This document shows positions 24,975 to 33,223 of a stretch of DNA of 33,223 bases, in pieces (position 1 is the stretch's first letter; every line of letters starts with the position of its first letter). The notes beneath the pieces were generated by a model that saw only the letters and a list, made by a program, of their open reading frames with translations, had not been told where the DNA came from and did not search any database. The DNA is from Draconibacterium sp. (GTDB lineage: Bacteria; Bacteroidota; Bacteroidia; Bacteroidales; Prolixibacteraceae): assembly GCA_030595485.1 (NCBI GenBank), contig JAUVDE010000002.1, positions 1-33,223 on the forward strand. Direction: 5' to 3'. The translations under genes and the position numbers were made by a program.

Positions 24975-25004
24975 CAAAAGTATAAAAAATATTTATTCTG
25001 CAAA
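24975..25004 (-). promoter_or_regulatory. Promoter of tRNA-Gln
   Basis: On the minus strand TTTG (25004-25001), 18 bases, then TACTTTTG (24982-24975): a near-ideal Bacteroidota promoter about 32 bases upstream of the tRNA 5' end. Confidence 0.75.
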
Positions 25005-25063
25005 TAGTGGAATAAAATATTTTCAAGTTTTTCTATAATTTCACCTGTTCAAACTAGCTCATT

Positions 25064-25076
25064 TGTTCTGAGAACA
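25064..25076. promoter_or_regulatory. Palindrome TGTTCT-G-AGAACA, candidate operator
   Basis: A perfect 6+1+6 inverted repeat between divergent tRNA-Gln and the DUF2723 gene, about 80 bases upstream of the latter's promoter. Function unknown; chance not excluded. Confidence 0.3.
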
Positions 25077-25156
25077 TCTGCTATACCTCATAAATTTTAA
25101 TCTTTCTCAAATATGTATTTTACTATTTCAATATTAGTCATTCATGAGTAAAACCT

Positions 25157-25164
25157 TATATTTG
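25157..25164 (+). promoter_or_regulatory. Candidate -7 element of the DUF2723 gene
   Basis: TATATTTG fits TAnnTTTG and lies 22 bases upstream of the ATG. The -33 region (around 25134-25140) has only a weak TTAG match. Confidence 0.55.
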
Positions 25165-25186
25165 CCTCTGTTCTAAAAAATCAATC

Positions 25187-28100
25187 ATGCAACACACCAA
25201 ATTAATTAATAATATTCTTGGCTGGCTGGTATTTACAGTCGCTTCAATTACATACTTTTTAACGCTCGAACCAACGGTTAGCTGGTGGGATTGTGGTGAA
25301 TTTATTACCAGTGCTTTCAAATTTGAGGTTGGTCACCCTCCAGGTGCTCCTACTTTTATGATTTTAGGACGAATTTTCACGCTGTTTGCTCCCGATGCTA
25401 GCAAAGCTGCTGTTATGGTAAATTCGCTTTCGGCAATAGCCAGCGCAGCTACGGTAATGATTTTATACTGGAGTATTGTACATCTAGCTAAAAAACTATT
25501 TCCTTCCGAAAAATTAGCTACAGGCGAACAAATTGCAGTTTGGGGAAGTGGTTTGGTTGGTGCTTTGGCATTTACCTTTACCGATTCGTTTTGGTTTTCG
25601 GCCGTTGAAGGTGAAGTTTATGCGCTGTCGTCGTTTTTTACAGCCATTGTTTTTTGGGCAATTTTAAAATGGGAAGATGTTGCCAACCAAAAACACGCAA
25701 ACCGTTGGTTGGTGCTTATTGCCTACCTTGTTGGTTTGTCAATTGGTGTTCACTTGCTTAACTTACTTGCTATCCCTGCAATCGGATTGGTTTATTACTT
25801 CAAAAAATATGAGTTTTCGTGGAAAGGAGTGATTTATGCTTTGGCTGCATCTATGGGTATTTTGCTGGGTATTCAGTATGGAATTATCCCTTGGGTACCG
25901 AAAATAGCCTTTGTTTTCGACCGCATTTTTGTAAATAGTTTTGGACTCCCCTTTAACTCAGGTATTTTATTTATGGCAGCCTTAATTATTGCAGGAGCAG
26001 TTTGGGCGCTTAATTATACCCGCAAAAAGAATAAGGTAGTTTGGAATACTGCCGTTACCATGGTGGTTGTTATTTTAATTGGCTATTCATCGTTTGCGCT
26101 TATTGTAATTCGTGCATCGGCAAATCCGCCAATGAACCAAAACCACCCTGACAATGCATTTGCACTGGTACGGTACCTAAACCGTGAGCAATATGGCAAC
26201 CGCCCCTTGGTTAAAGGCCAGTATTACAATGCCCCCAGAACAGGCACAAAAGATTTAAAAGATCAATACAATAGAGTTGATGAAAAATATAAAGTAACAG
26301 GAGCAATGCCCGGCGGTTCAGTGTACGATCCAAAATTGGAAACCGTTTTTCCACGAATGTATAGCGACAAAGCCAACCATGTACGCACCTATAAAGAGTG
26401 GGGAAAGATTAAAGGAAACTCTGTTCGAGTTCGCGAACGTGGAGAGGTGAAAATCATTCAAAAACCAACTTTTGGCGAGAACCTTCGCTTTTTCTTTACC
26501 TACCAGATCGGCCATTTGTACATGCGCTATTTTATGTGGAATTTTGTGGGTCGTCAAAATGACTTACAAGGCCACGGAGGATTTGCCAATGGAAACTGGG
26601 TTAGTGGAATTGATTTTCTCGACGAGGGTAAAGTTGGTCCACGTGATAATATGCCCGATTTTATGAAAAACGATAAAAGCCGAAATGTCTATTACTTTTT
26701 ACCGCTTATATTTGGACTAGTCGGTATGTTCTACCAATACAATCAGGGTAAAAAAGGGAAAGAAACCTTTGCGGTAACCATGATGTTATTTGTGCTAACA
26801 GGGATAGCAATTGTGGTTTATCTGAACCAAACACCCTATCAGCCGCGTGAGCGAGATTATGCCTACGCTGGTTCATTCTACGCTTTTGCAATTTGGATTG
26901 GGCTGGCCGTTCCTGCCTTCTATTCGCTAATCAATAAAGTATTAAAGGGAGCACCCGGAGCCGTTTTGGCTACCCTTGTTTCAATTGTTTTAGTTCCAGG
27001 GGTATTGGCTGCTGAAAACTGGGATGACCACGATCGATCGGGTAAATACATGACCCGCGATTATGCCATAAACTACCTTGAATCGTGTGCGCCAAATGCC
27101 ATTTTATTTACCTATGGCGATAACGATACTTTCCCGCTATGGTATGTGCAAGAAGTTGAAGGTGTACGCCCCGACATTCGAATTGTAAACATTAGCTACC
27201 TGGGTATGGATTGGTACATTGCCCAGCAACAGTATAAAACAAACGAAGCCGACCCAATTCCATTTACTTTTACAAAAGATAAATATTACATGGGACGAAT
27301 GGATGCTGTACTATTTCAGGACAGAATTAAAGGTTCAGTTGAACTGAGCCAGGCCATGGAATTTTTAGGTAGCGATGATGTGCGTACCAAAGTAAAGGTT
27401 ACCAGCGGCCAGATGTTGGATTTCCTTCCTTCGCGCGATTTCCACATTACGGTTGACAAGAAAAAAGCCCTTGAAAGCGGAACCGTTAAACCGGAAAATG
27501 AAGAACTTATTGCTGACAAAGTTGATTTTAAGATAAGTAAAAACATGATTACCAAAAGTGAAATGGCTTTGCTTAATTTAATTGCAGCAAATAACTGGGA
27601 GCGCCCGGTTTACATCGATCATAGTTTGATTTATACGGGTAATGTTCATTTCCTCGATTGGTTACAATACGAAGGTTTGGCTTATCGTTTTGTACCCATT
27701 AAAACAGCAAAAAAAGGAGCAATGGCAGGACGCATTGACACCGATATTCTATACGATAACGTAATGAATAAATTTACATGGGGAAATGTAAACGATCCTG
27801 ATATTCATATGGATGAATACAACCGTAAACAACTTAGCATTATGCAGGCTCGTTTAATGTTTTCGCGTTTGGCTCAAGCTCTCATTACTGAAAGTATTCG
27901 CGAAAAAGACGACAGTAAGAAAGAAAAAGCAATTGCGGTAGTTGATAAGATGTTTGAATTGTTCCCGAACGAGAAAGTTCCTTTAAGCTACGATTCGTTC
28001 CAGGGAATTGAGCAATATTACCGCGCCGGGGCTAATGAAAAAGCCAACGAACTTATTCGAGTAATGGCCAAAAACACGCTAGGTCTTTTAGAATACTATA

Positions 28101-28276
28101 CAACATTACCCAATAAGTTTGCGTCGACAGTTGAAAACGAGCGAAATCGTCAAATGTCTTCCTTGCGTAACATGGTAATTTTAACGCGTAATTTTAAGCA
28201 AAAAGAATTAAGTAAAGAATTAGACGATCAGATGCAGGTATTGATTCAGAAGTTATCGCCAAAAGCAGCTTCTTAA
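25187..28276 (+). CDS. DUF2723 membrane glycosyltransferase (TMEM260-like protein O-mannosyltransferase family)
   Basis: 1029-residue multi-pass protein. The first helix (about 10-27) leads into the loop LEPTVSWWDCGEFITS with Asp35 and Glu38, the place where GT-C glycosyltransferases keep catalytic acidic residues. Further helices follow to about 305, a large soluble insert lies around 310-490, then helices near 500-615. A C-terminal soluble half starts with YGDNDTFPLWYVQEVEG near 643 and ends in a helical tail. Pfam DUF2723 is the family of eukaryotic TMEM260, an O-mannosyltransferase, so a bacterial role in protein or lipid glycosylation is likely. It is monocistronic with its own promoter. 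The donor and acceptor are unknown. Confidence 0.88.
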   Translation: MQHTKLINNILGWLVFTVASITYFLTLEPTVSWWDCGEFITSAFKFEVGHPPGAPTFMILGRIFTLFAPDASKAAVMVNSLSAIASAATVMILYWSIVHLAKKLFPSEKLATGEQIAVWGSGLVGALAFTFTDSFWFSAVEGEVYALSSFFTAIVFWAILKWEDVANQKHANRWLVLIAYLVGLSIGVHLLNLLAIPAIGLVYYFKKYEFSWKGVIYALAASMGILLGIQYGIIPWVPKIAFVFDRIFVNSFGLPFNSGILFMAALIIAGAVWALNYTRKKNKVVWNTAVTMVVVILIGYSSFALIVIRASANPPMNQNHPDNAFALVRYLNREQYGNRPLVKGQYYNAPRTGTKDLKDQYNRVDEKYKVTGAMPGGSVYDPKLETVFPRMYSDKANHVRTYKEWGKIKGNSVRVRERGEVKIIQKPTFGENLRFFFTYQIGHLYMRYFMWNFVGRQNDLQGHGGFANGNWVSGIDFLDEGKVGPRDNMPDFMKNDKSRNVYYFLPLIFGLVGMFYQYNQGKKGKETFAVTMMLFVLTGIAIVVYLNQTPYQPRERDYAYAGSFYAFAIWIGLAVPAFYSLINKVLKGAPGAVLATLVSIVLVPGVLAAENWDDHDRSGKYMTRDYAINYLESCAPNAILFTYGDNDTFPLWYVQEVEGVRPDIRIVNISYLGMDWYIAQQQYKTNEADPIPFTFTKDKYYMGRMDAVLFQDRIKGSVELSQAMEFLGSDDVRTKVKVTSGQMLDFLPSRDFHITVDKKKALESGTVKPENEELIADKVDFKISKNMITKSEMALLNLIAANNWERPVYIDHSLIYTGNVHFLDWLQYEGLAYRFVPIKTAKKGAMAGRIDTDILYDNVMNKFTWGNVNDPDIHMDEYNRKQLSIMQARLMFSRLAQALITESIREKDDSKKEKAIAVVDKMFELFPNEKVPLSYDSFQGIEQYYRAGANEKANELIRVMAKNTLGLLEYYTTLPNKFASTVENERNRQMSSLRNMVILTRNFKQKELSKELDDQMQVLIQKLSPKAAS

Positions 28277-28286
28277 ACACATGACT

Positions 28287-28811
28287 TTATTGAATTTGTT
28301 TTCGAAGTTTCGTTGCAAGTTTTCTACCCCTCGAGCGAATTCCTGCAGTGGGGTTTTGCTCTAATTCGTGCTCAATAATTTGCAAGACTTCAGACTTTAA
28401 TTCAGGTTCTTTTTCCGAAATATTAAAAAGAATTTGCATGGCATGCACACGCACGGCCACAGCTTCTTTTTCTGAAGTAAAGGCATTAATACAGTAGTCG
28501 AAAAGAAATCCAAAGAACTCTTCGTTAATTGAATTCATGCTAATTAGCTTCAACCAATGGCGGCGTTTGCTAGCGTTACTTTCAGTTTTAAGTTTCTCGA
28601 TTATAGCTGGCAAATAAGGAAATAATAACTCCGGACTTTGGTCATGAATTTTATCCACAAGATAAGCAGCACGCCAGCTTCTTTGCTTCGGATGATTCAA
28701 CGCCAACGATATTAATACATCAAAACCTTTTGGATTCTCGATTAGCTGCTTGCTAACAAGCTCTATATTTTCCCACGAATCAAGTATATCGTAAAGTTCG
28801 TTTTCAGTCAT
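28287..28811 (-). CDS. Hypothetical helical-repeat (HEAT/ARM-like) protein
   Basis: 174 residues, nearly all predicted helix in repeating pairs: FDVLISLALNHPKQRSWRAAYLVDKI, LLFPYLPAIIEKLK, SKRRHWLKLISM and EAVAVRVHAMQILFNIS. The pattern is like HEAT/ARM or DNA-glycosylase AlkD-type repeats, but no catalytic residues are recognised. There is no signal peptide. It is convergent with the DUF2723 gene, 10 bases away, without a clear terminator between. Divergent from the Nudix gene. Function unknown. Confidence 0.6.
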   Translation of the reverse strand: MTENELYDILDSWENIELVSKQLIENPKGFDVLISLALNHPKQRSWRAAYLVDKIHDQSPELLFPYLPAIIEKLKTESNASKRRHWLKLISMNSINEEFFGFLFDYCINAFTSEKEAVAVRVHAMQILFNISEKEPELKSEVLQIIEHELEQNPTAGIRSRGRKLATKLRKQIQ

Positions 28812-28876
28812 TGCCTATCTTTTAAAACAAATATAAAACAATCGTATAAATCTAAAGTTTCTTTTATTTTTAAACC

Positions 28877-29284
28877 ATGTTAAACGTTACTTGTGCTTTA
28901 ATTATTAAAAACAACAAAGTTTTGATTACCCAAAATGGTCCCGAATCAGACCATGCTTTTCAATGGGAATTTCCGGGAGGAAAAAATAAAAAAGGTGAAT
29001 CGGATGAAGCATGTATTATTCGCGAAATTTATGAAGAACTTGAATTAATTATTAAACTAATAGAGCGAATGCACTCAGTTGAGCATGATTATGGAATCAA
29101 AAAAGTTCGACTCATGCCGTTTATTTGTAATATTTCTGGCGGCAACTTAAAACTCAATAATCATATTAATAAGAAATGGTTGAGCTTTGAAAAACTATAC
29201 AAAATAGATTTTTCGGATGCTGATAAAAGATTAATTCAACTTACGAAGAACAGAGAAATATTAAAAGAATATACCCGGAAATAA
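28877..29284 (+). CDS. Nudix hydrolase (MutT-like)
   Basis: 135 residues, the usual size for a single-domain (d)NTP pyrophosphohydrolase. The Nudix box runs from about residue 34: GGKNKKGESDEACIIREIYEEL, matching GX5EX7REUXEE; the following position is Glu instead of the consensus Gly, a variation seen in some MutT proteins. The start LNVTCALIIKNNKVLITQ is the common first strand. Sanitation of oxidised nucleotides is possible but the substrate is not determined. The 3' end overlaps the convergent membrane protein gene by 24 bases. Confidence 0.88.
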   Translation: MLNVTCALIIKNNKVLITQNGPESDHAFQWEFPGGKNKKGESDEACIIREIYEELELIIKLIERMHSVEHDYGIKKVRLMPFICNISGGNLKLNNHINKKWLSFEKLYKIDFSDADKRLIQLTKNREILKEYTRK

Positions 29285-29764
29285 AAAAATTACACCCGAC
29301 AAAACTCCTGCCCAGGCAATAATTGATAAAATCATATACCAAACAATGTGTTTTTTATGGGCATAATATCTGTTGGCAAGGAATGCGCCAATGGGAATGG
29401 TTAAAATAACAGGTGTTGCAAGAATTATTCCCCAAAAACCATAGGTACTTTTAACATGAACTAAAAAGCGGCTGTGCTTCGAAAAGACTCTAAACTGCCT
29501 TTTACTATTGCGGGTTTTACAGTAACAAGCATATCTGTATTTTAAACTCGCTGGGACTAATTTACAAAGATGTGGCCATAGAAAACGGAATCCACGCAAC
29601 AAGGGTTTGCTGAGGTAAAAGAAAAACAAAAACCCTCCAATACCGCCAAACAAAACGGCAAAAATGGCATATTTATAATCCACACCAATTATCATGGCAT
29701 AAGGCAGCGTTAAAATGTATTTTACCGATGCCAATAAAACAATATGTAGTAATTTCAGAAACAC
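29261..29764 (-). CDS. Small multi-pass membrane protein of unknown function
   Basis: 167 residues with about four membrane helices (4-26, 31-52, 110-130, 140-163) and a basic cysteine-containing middle loop (about 65-105, with RYACYCKTRN). The segment YGFWGIILATPVILTIPIGAFLANRYY recalls small multidrug-export or DedA-like proteins, but the match is by impression only. It is convergent with the Nudix gene with a 24-base overlap. Likely real because the helices and basic loop are protein-like across its length. Confidence 0.55.
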   Translation of the reverse strand: MFLKLLHIVLLASVKYILTLPYAMIIGVDYKYAIFAVLFGGIGGFLFFFYLSKPLLRGFRFLWPHLCKLVPASLKYRYACYCKTRNSKRQFRVFSKHSRFLVHVKSTYGFWGIILATPVILTIPIGAFLANRYYAHKKHIVWYMILSIIAWAGVLSGVIFLFPGIFF

Positions 29765-30045
29765 AATATGCCCTTATAAGCTTCTTTAAAACGCACTAAA
29801 AGCTTCAAAGGTTACAGTTATCTCTGCTAAAAAAGGTTAAGTTTTTTGCTGATGGTTATTTCAAAATCAAGTAATACCAAATACATGTTAAAATGATTGA
29901 TGAAAAAATTGAAATATTTTTTTCTTGTTCGAAGCAAAAACTATTTTCATAGCCTTAGTTACGAAACTATTTTTCAATGAAGAAGAAGGAAAAAAGAACC
30001 GATTTTTATCGCTCATTTTGATAAGCTTTTGGTGTAAATACCTAC
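29765..30045. other. Intergenic region with no gene seen
   Basis: About 280 AT-rich bases. The longest sensible plus-strand frame is only 19 codons. No tRNA, clear hairpin terminator or TAnnTTTG promoter pair was identified. Confidence 0.5.
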
Positions 30046-30996
30046 TTAATTCACAACATTAATTGGTTTTCCTTCAACAAAAGCTTTTAAATTAGAACCT
30101 GCAATTTGAATTAAACGCTGGCGAGCCTCAAAAGTAGCCCAAGCAATGTGTGGTGTAATAAAACAGTTTTTTGCTGTCGGTAAAGGATTATTAGCAGCGG
30201 CGGGCTCAACACTTAATACATCCAAACCGGCACCGACAATTTGCCCTGCGTTTAAAGCTTCTGCCAAGTCTTGTTCATTAATAAGTGGCCCTCGCCCAGT
30301 GTTAATTAAAAAAGCACTCGGCTTCATTTTGGCTATGGCTGCTTTATTAATAAAACCTTTATTCTCATCAGTTAAAGGACAGTTAATACTTACAAAATCA
30401 CTTTCAGATAAAAGTGTATCCAAATCAACCTGTACAGCATCAAGTTTGGTGTCCTTTTTACTTCTGTTGTTAAAAACAACTTGCATACCCAATGCCAAGG
30501 CTATTTTAGCAACGGCCTGCCCTATTTGTCCAAATCCAATAATACCCAATGTTTTGCCGGCCAGTTCAGTTTGCGGGGTAAGCCAATAAGCAAAATCCTT
30601 ACTTTTGGCCCACTCACCTTTAGATACCGAATTGGCATGACCCGAAATATTCTGAGCAAAATGTAAAATATGAGAAAATACCATTTGAGCTACCGACTGC
30701 GTACTATAAGCCGGAATATTACACACCGCAATCCCCGCTTTTTTTGCAGCAAGGGTGTCGACCACATTAAATCCGGTGGCTAAAACTCCAATAAACTTTA
30801 ACTTGGGCAAACAGGCCATCAGTTCTTTCGATATAAGCACCTTATTGGTGAAAATAACCTCTGCATTAGTCACTCTTTCCAAGGTTTCTTCGGGTAAAGT
30901 TCTGTCGTAAATTTTACACTCACCAAATTTTTCAATTTCGCTCCAACTTAGGTCGCCCGGATTTAAGGTATAACCATCCAGAATTACAATCTTCAT
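30046..30996 (-). CDS. D-2-hydroxyacid dehydrogenase (NAD-dependent)
   Basis: 316 residues of the D-isomer-specific 2-hydroxyacid dehydrogenase family, which interconverts 2-oxoacids and D-2-hydroxyacids. The nucleotide-binding motif GFGQIGQAVA is near 150-160. The catalytic triad region shows Arg in NTGRGPLINEQDL near 232, Glu in GLDVLSVEP near 260 and His in TPHIAWAT near 282. Length and motif spacing match glycerate/lactate-type members. It closely resembles hydroxypyruvate (glycerate) dehydrogenase-like proteins of Bacteroidota, but the substrate cannot be fixed. Divergent from the histidine kinase, 168 bases away. Confidence 0.9.
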   Translation of the reverse strand: MKIVILDGYTLNPGDLSWSEIEKFGECKIYDRTLPEETLERVTNAEVIFTNKVLISKELMACLPKLKFIGVLATGFNVVDTLAAKKAGIAVCNIPAYSTQSVAQMVFSHILHFAQNISGHANSVSKGEWAKSKDFAYWLTPQTELAGKTLGIIGFGQIGQAVAKIALALGMQVVFNNRSKKDTKLDAVQVDLDTLLSESDFVSINCPLTDENKGFINKAAIAKMKPSAFLINTGRGPLINEQDLAEALNAGQIVGAGLDVLSVEPAAANNPLPTAKNCFITPHIAWATFEARQRLIQIAGSNLKAFVEGKPINVVN

Positions 30997-31143
30997 AGTA
31001 GGGTATTTTGCTTTTAGTTCTATTTGTCACCAAAAATAATGAAATCGCTGGATTATTTAATTGCTACGAAAAAACTATCTTTAGCCAACTGTTTATTACA
31101 ACCATTATCAGATAGAATACGCTTCTTTAAATACCACAAAAAA

Positions 31144-31151
31144 TATTTTTG
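31144..31151 (+). promoter_or_regulatory. Candidate -7 element of the histidine kinase gene
   Basis: TATTTTTG fits TAnnTTTG, but the distance to the ATG is only 13 bases, implying a very short leader, and no clear -33 TTG is present. Confidence 0.3.
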
Positions 31152-31164
31152 TAATTGTGAATTT

Positions 31165-33223
31165 ATGAGTACAGAATTAAAAAGCACTGAAGATTTGCAA
31201 CACGAAATAAGTAGACTGAAAAATCGCATTGCAAAACTGGAAAAAGCGGAAAAGCAAAGTGGCAAAACCCTTAAAAAAATATTTCATGTAGCACCAGCAG
31301 GGATTGGCATGTTGTGCGATCGTATTTTTGTTGAAACCAATCCGCTAGTAAGTGATATCACCGGATATTCGCACGATGAGCTGATTGGAAAAAGCAGCCG
31401 TATATTGTATCAGAACGATGCTGAATACAATCATGTGGGTATTGAAAAATACAAACAGATTGAAGAATTTGGCACCGGAACTCTGGAAACTATCTGGAAA
31501 AGAAAAAATGGCGAGTTGGTCGATATTTTATTATCATCGACACCCCTTGACCAAACTGACCTACAAAAAGGAGTAATTTTTACTGCCTTAGATATAACCG
31601 AACGAAAACTAGTAAAGGATAATATTCAAAGTTCGGAAGAACGTTTAAAGATAATTTTTGAATATGCGCCTGATGCTATTTTCTTGTGCGACTTAAAAGG
31701 AAATATTGTTGATGGAAATCTAGCTGCCGAGAAACTTGTTGATCAAAAAAAAGAAGAACTGATAGGCAAAAGCTTATTAAAGCTTCCCTTGATTCGCAAA
31801 CGAGATTTTGGTCGATTAACGAAAGTATTAGCTCAAAATGCATTAGGGATTAAAACCAGCCCCGACAATTTTAAAATTAAAGCCATCACCGGAAAAATGA
31901 CTGAGATTGAGGTAACAACCTATCCTATTCGCATTAACAAGCAGTCACTTGTTCTGGGAATAGCACGCGATTTAACCGATAGGATGCGTGCTGAAGAGTT
32001 GAAAAAAGAAAATGAGCAACGCCTCGCTTTTCATTTCAACCAAACACCACTTGCTGCCATCGAATGGGATTTAGATTTTAAAGTAAAACGCTGGAACTCT
32101 TCGGCAGAACGAATTTTTGGATTTACTAAAGAAGAAGCCATTGGTCAACATGCATCCTTAATTATCCCTAAAACTGCTATGAATAGTGTTGACCAGGCTT
32201 GGATGGAGGCAACCTCGCGGCAAGGAACCGGTAGAAATACCAATGAAAATTATTGCAAAAATGGTGATATCATTTCTTGCGAATGGCATAACACACCGCT
32301 AATTAACGAAGAGGGTGAAGTAATTGCAGTAGCCTCGTTTGCCCTCGATGTTACTGAACGAATACGTTCTGCAGAAATTCAGAAAGTAGTCTACAATATA
32401 TCGAACGCTGCCAATACCACCGATAATCTGAATAAACTAATTAGTCAGATTCAGGGAGAACTTGGTTCGATTATCGATACCACCAATTTTTTTATTGCTT
32501 TATACGATAAAGAAACCGATTCGCTTTCGCTACCATTTTTTGCTGATGAAAAAGATCAGTTTACAACATTTCCGGCTGGTAAATCGCTAACGGCTCATGT
32601 TATTCGGAACAAAAAACCATTGTTGGCGAATAAACAAACCATTAAGGAACTAGAAGCGAAAGGTGAAATTGAGGAAATTGGATCCAATTCGGAAGTTTGG
32701 TTAGGTGTCCCGCTTGCAATAGAAGGCGAAGTTATTGGAGTTTTGGCTGTTCAGAGTTACACTAACCCAAATGCATACAGCGAAGCAGATAAGAAAATGC
32801 TAAAATTCGTTTCCGACCAAATTAGTCTATCTATTCATCGGAAAAACTCGGAGCTTAAAATAACCCAGGCTTTGGAAAAAGCAACAGAGTCGGATCGTCT
32901 AAAATCGGCATTTTTGGCAAATATGAGCCACGAAATTCGCACCCCAATGAATGGAATATTAGGCTTTGCGAACCTGCTTAAAAATGAGGGTATAACTGAT
33001 AAAGACCGACTTCAATACATCTCAATCATCGAAAAAAGTGGGAAACGAATGTTGGGTATCATCAACGATTTAATCGACATTTCTAAAATTGAATCGGGAA
33101 TGACAGAACTTATCATTTCCGATTTCAATCTAAATAATTCGCTCGAATATGTTTTCTCCTTTTTTAAACCCGAAGCTGAAGCAAAAGGTATCGAGTTATC
33201 GTATACCACAGGCCTGAAGATTA
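31165..33223 (+). CDS. Multi-PAS/GAF sensor histidine kinase (C-terminus beyond the right edge)
   Basis: The open frame from ATG 31165 reaches the window end (686 codons). An N-terminal coiled coil (about 5-35) leads into three PAS domains (about 36-150, 160-278, 284-405; each closes with a DITERK-, DLTDR- or DVTERI-type linker), a GAF domain (about 415-575, with WLGVPLAIEGEVIGVLAVQS), then a HisKA dimerisation domain with the H-box MSHEIRTPMNGILGF and phospho-acceptor His589. The ATP-binding domain and any receiver domain lie beyond the edge. There is no membrane helix, so it is a soluble, cytoplasmic sensor. The ligand is unknown. No regulator gene is visible on this side. Confidence 0.92.
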   Translation, partial: MSTELKSTEDLQHEISRLKNRIAKLEKAEKQSGKTLKKIFHVAPAGIGMLCDRIFVETNPLVSDITGYSHDELIGKSSRILYQNDAEYNHVGIEKYKQIEEFGTGTLETIWKRKNGELVDILLSSTPLDQTDLQKGVIFTALDITERKLVKDNIQSSEERLKIIFEYAPDAIFLCDLKGNIVDGNLAAEKLVDQKKEELIGKSLLKLPLIRKRDFGRLTKVLAQNALGIKTSPDNFKIKAITGKMTEIEVTTYPIRINKQSLVLGIARDLTDRMRAEELKKENEQRLAFHFNQTPLAAIEWDLDFKVKRWNSSAERIFGFTKEEAIGQHASLIIPKTAMNSVDQAWMEATSRQGTGRNTNENYCKNGDIISCEWHNTPLINEEGEVIAVASFALDVTERIRSAEIQKVVYNISNAANTTDNLNKLISQIQGELGSIIDTTNFFIALYDKETDSLSLPFFADEKDQFTTFPAGKSLTAHVIRNKKPLLANKQTIKELEAKGEIEEIGSNSEVWLGVPLAIEGEVIGVLAVQSYTNPNAYSEADKKMLKFVSDQISLSIHRKNSELKITQALEKATESDRLKSAFLANMSHEIRTPMNGILGFANLLKNEGITDKDRLQYISIIEKSGKRMLGIINDLIDISKIESGMTELIISDFNLNNSLEYVFSFFKPEAEAKGIELSYTTGLKI

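Noticed and set aside
24790..25026. Minus-strand 78-codon ORF
   Set aside because: It is translation through the tRNA-Gln gene, its promoter and its terminator.
31053..31265. Minus-strand 70-codon ORF
   Set aside because: It overlaps the start of the histidine kinase, whose frame is continuous and full of domain motifs.
1..33223. CRISPR arrays, rRNA genes, replication origin, complete insertion sequences
   Set aside because: No regularly spaced repeats, rRNA-like sequence, DnaA-box cluster or intact transposase with terminal repeats was seen on reading.

Overview
The window reads as a chromosomal segment of a Bacteroidota bacterium. The promoters fit the Bacteroidota pattern (a TTG/TTTG box about 16-19 bases upstream of TAnnTTTG). 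The gene content (DUF2723 membrane glycosyltransferase, DUF2400/TIGR02757 protein, the coaX-OMP-TPR-lptC-CBS-ppiD block) and the AT-rich composition with heavy use of the TCG serine codon agree. A marine or sediment Bacteroidia of the Marinilabiliales type is a reasonable guess, but the order cannot be fixed from sequence reading alone.

Layout. 1-4117 (minus): an RND efflux system, periplasmic adaptor then inner-membrane permease, the permease running off the left edge. 4118-4627: regulatory region with an inverted repeat, two near-identical promoter boxes and a doubtful 60-codon leader ORF. 4628-12666 (plus): one long, tightly packed operon starting with cofactor genes (nadB, nadC, coaX) and continuing into envelope genes (outer-membrane protein, periplasmic TPR protein, lptC, CBS/CNNM membrane protein). 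ppiD (12831-14954) follows after a 164-base gap and ends in a strong terminator. 15143-20863 (plus): radC, then four packed genes for polymer modification (two polysaccharide-deacetylase-like proteins alternating with two GNAT-like acyltransferases), then upp and a terminator. 20939-22438: a divergent redox pair, a ferredoxin/flavodoxin-reductase-like protein (minus) and a HemG-like flavodoxin (plus) whose last part is frameshifted. 22362-23075 (minus): trmN6.

The accessory patch is 23102-24943. A C-terminal scrap of a native DUF2400 gene sits head-to-head with a complete DUF2400 paralogue of different codon use. Next comes a terminator, a C-terminal scrap of a probable ThiF/E1-like gene with an in-frame stop, an IS30-type transposase N-terminal scrap fused to it, and an intact tRNA-Gln with its own promoter and terminator. 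I read this as a decayed genomic island beside tRNA-Gln, with gene displacement of DUF2400.

25187-33223 returns to ordinary chromosome: a 1029-residue DUF2723 O-mannosyltransferase-like protein, a helical-repeat protein, a Nudix hydrolase, a small membrane protein, a D-2-hydroxyacid dehydrogenase, and a multi-PAS/GAF histidine kinase cut by the right edge.

No CRISPR array, rRNA, complete insertion sequence or intact defence operon was seen. The best candidates for something under-described are the four-gene modification cluster (15854-20188) and the tRNA-Gln island remnant with its probable ubiquitin-like E1 fragment.
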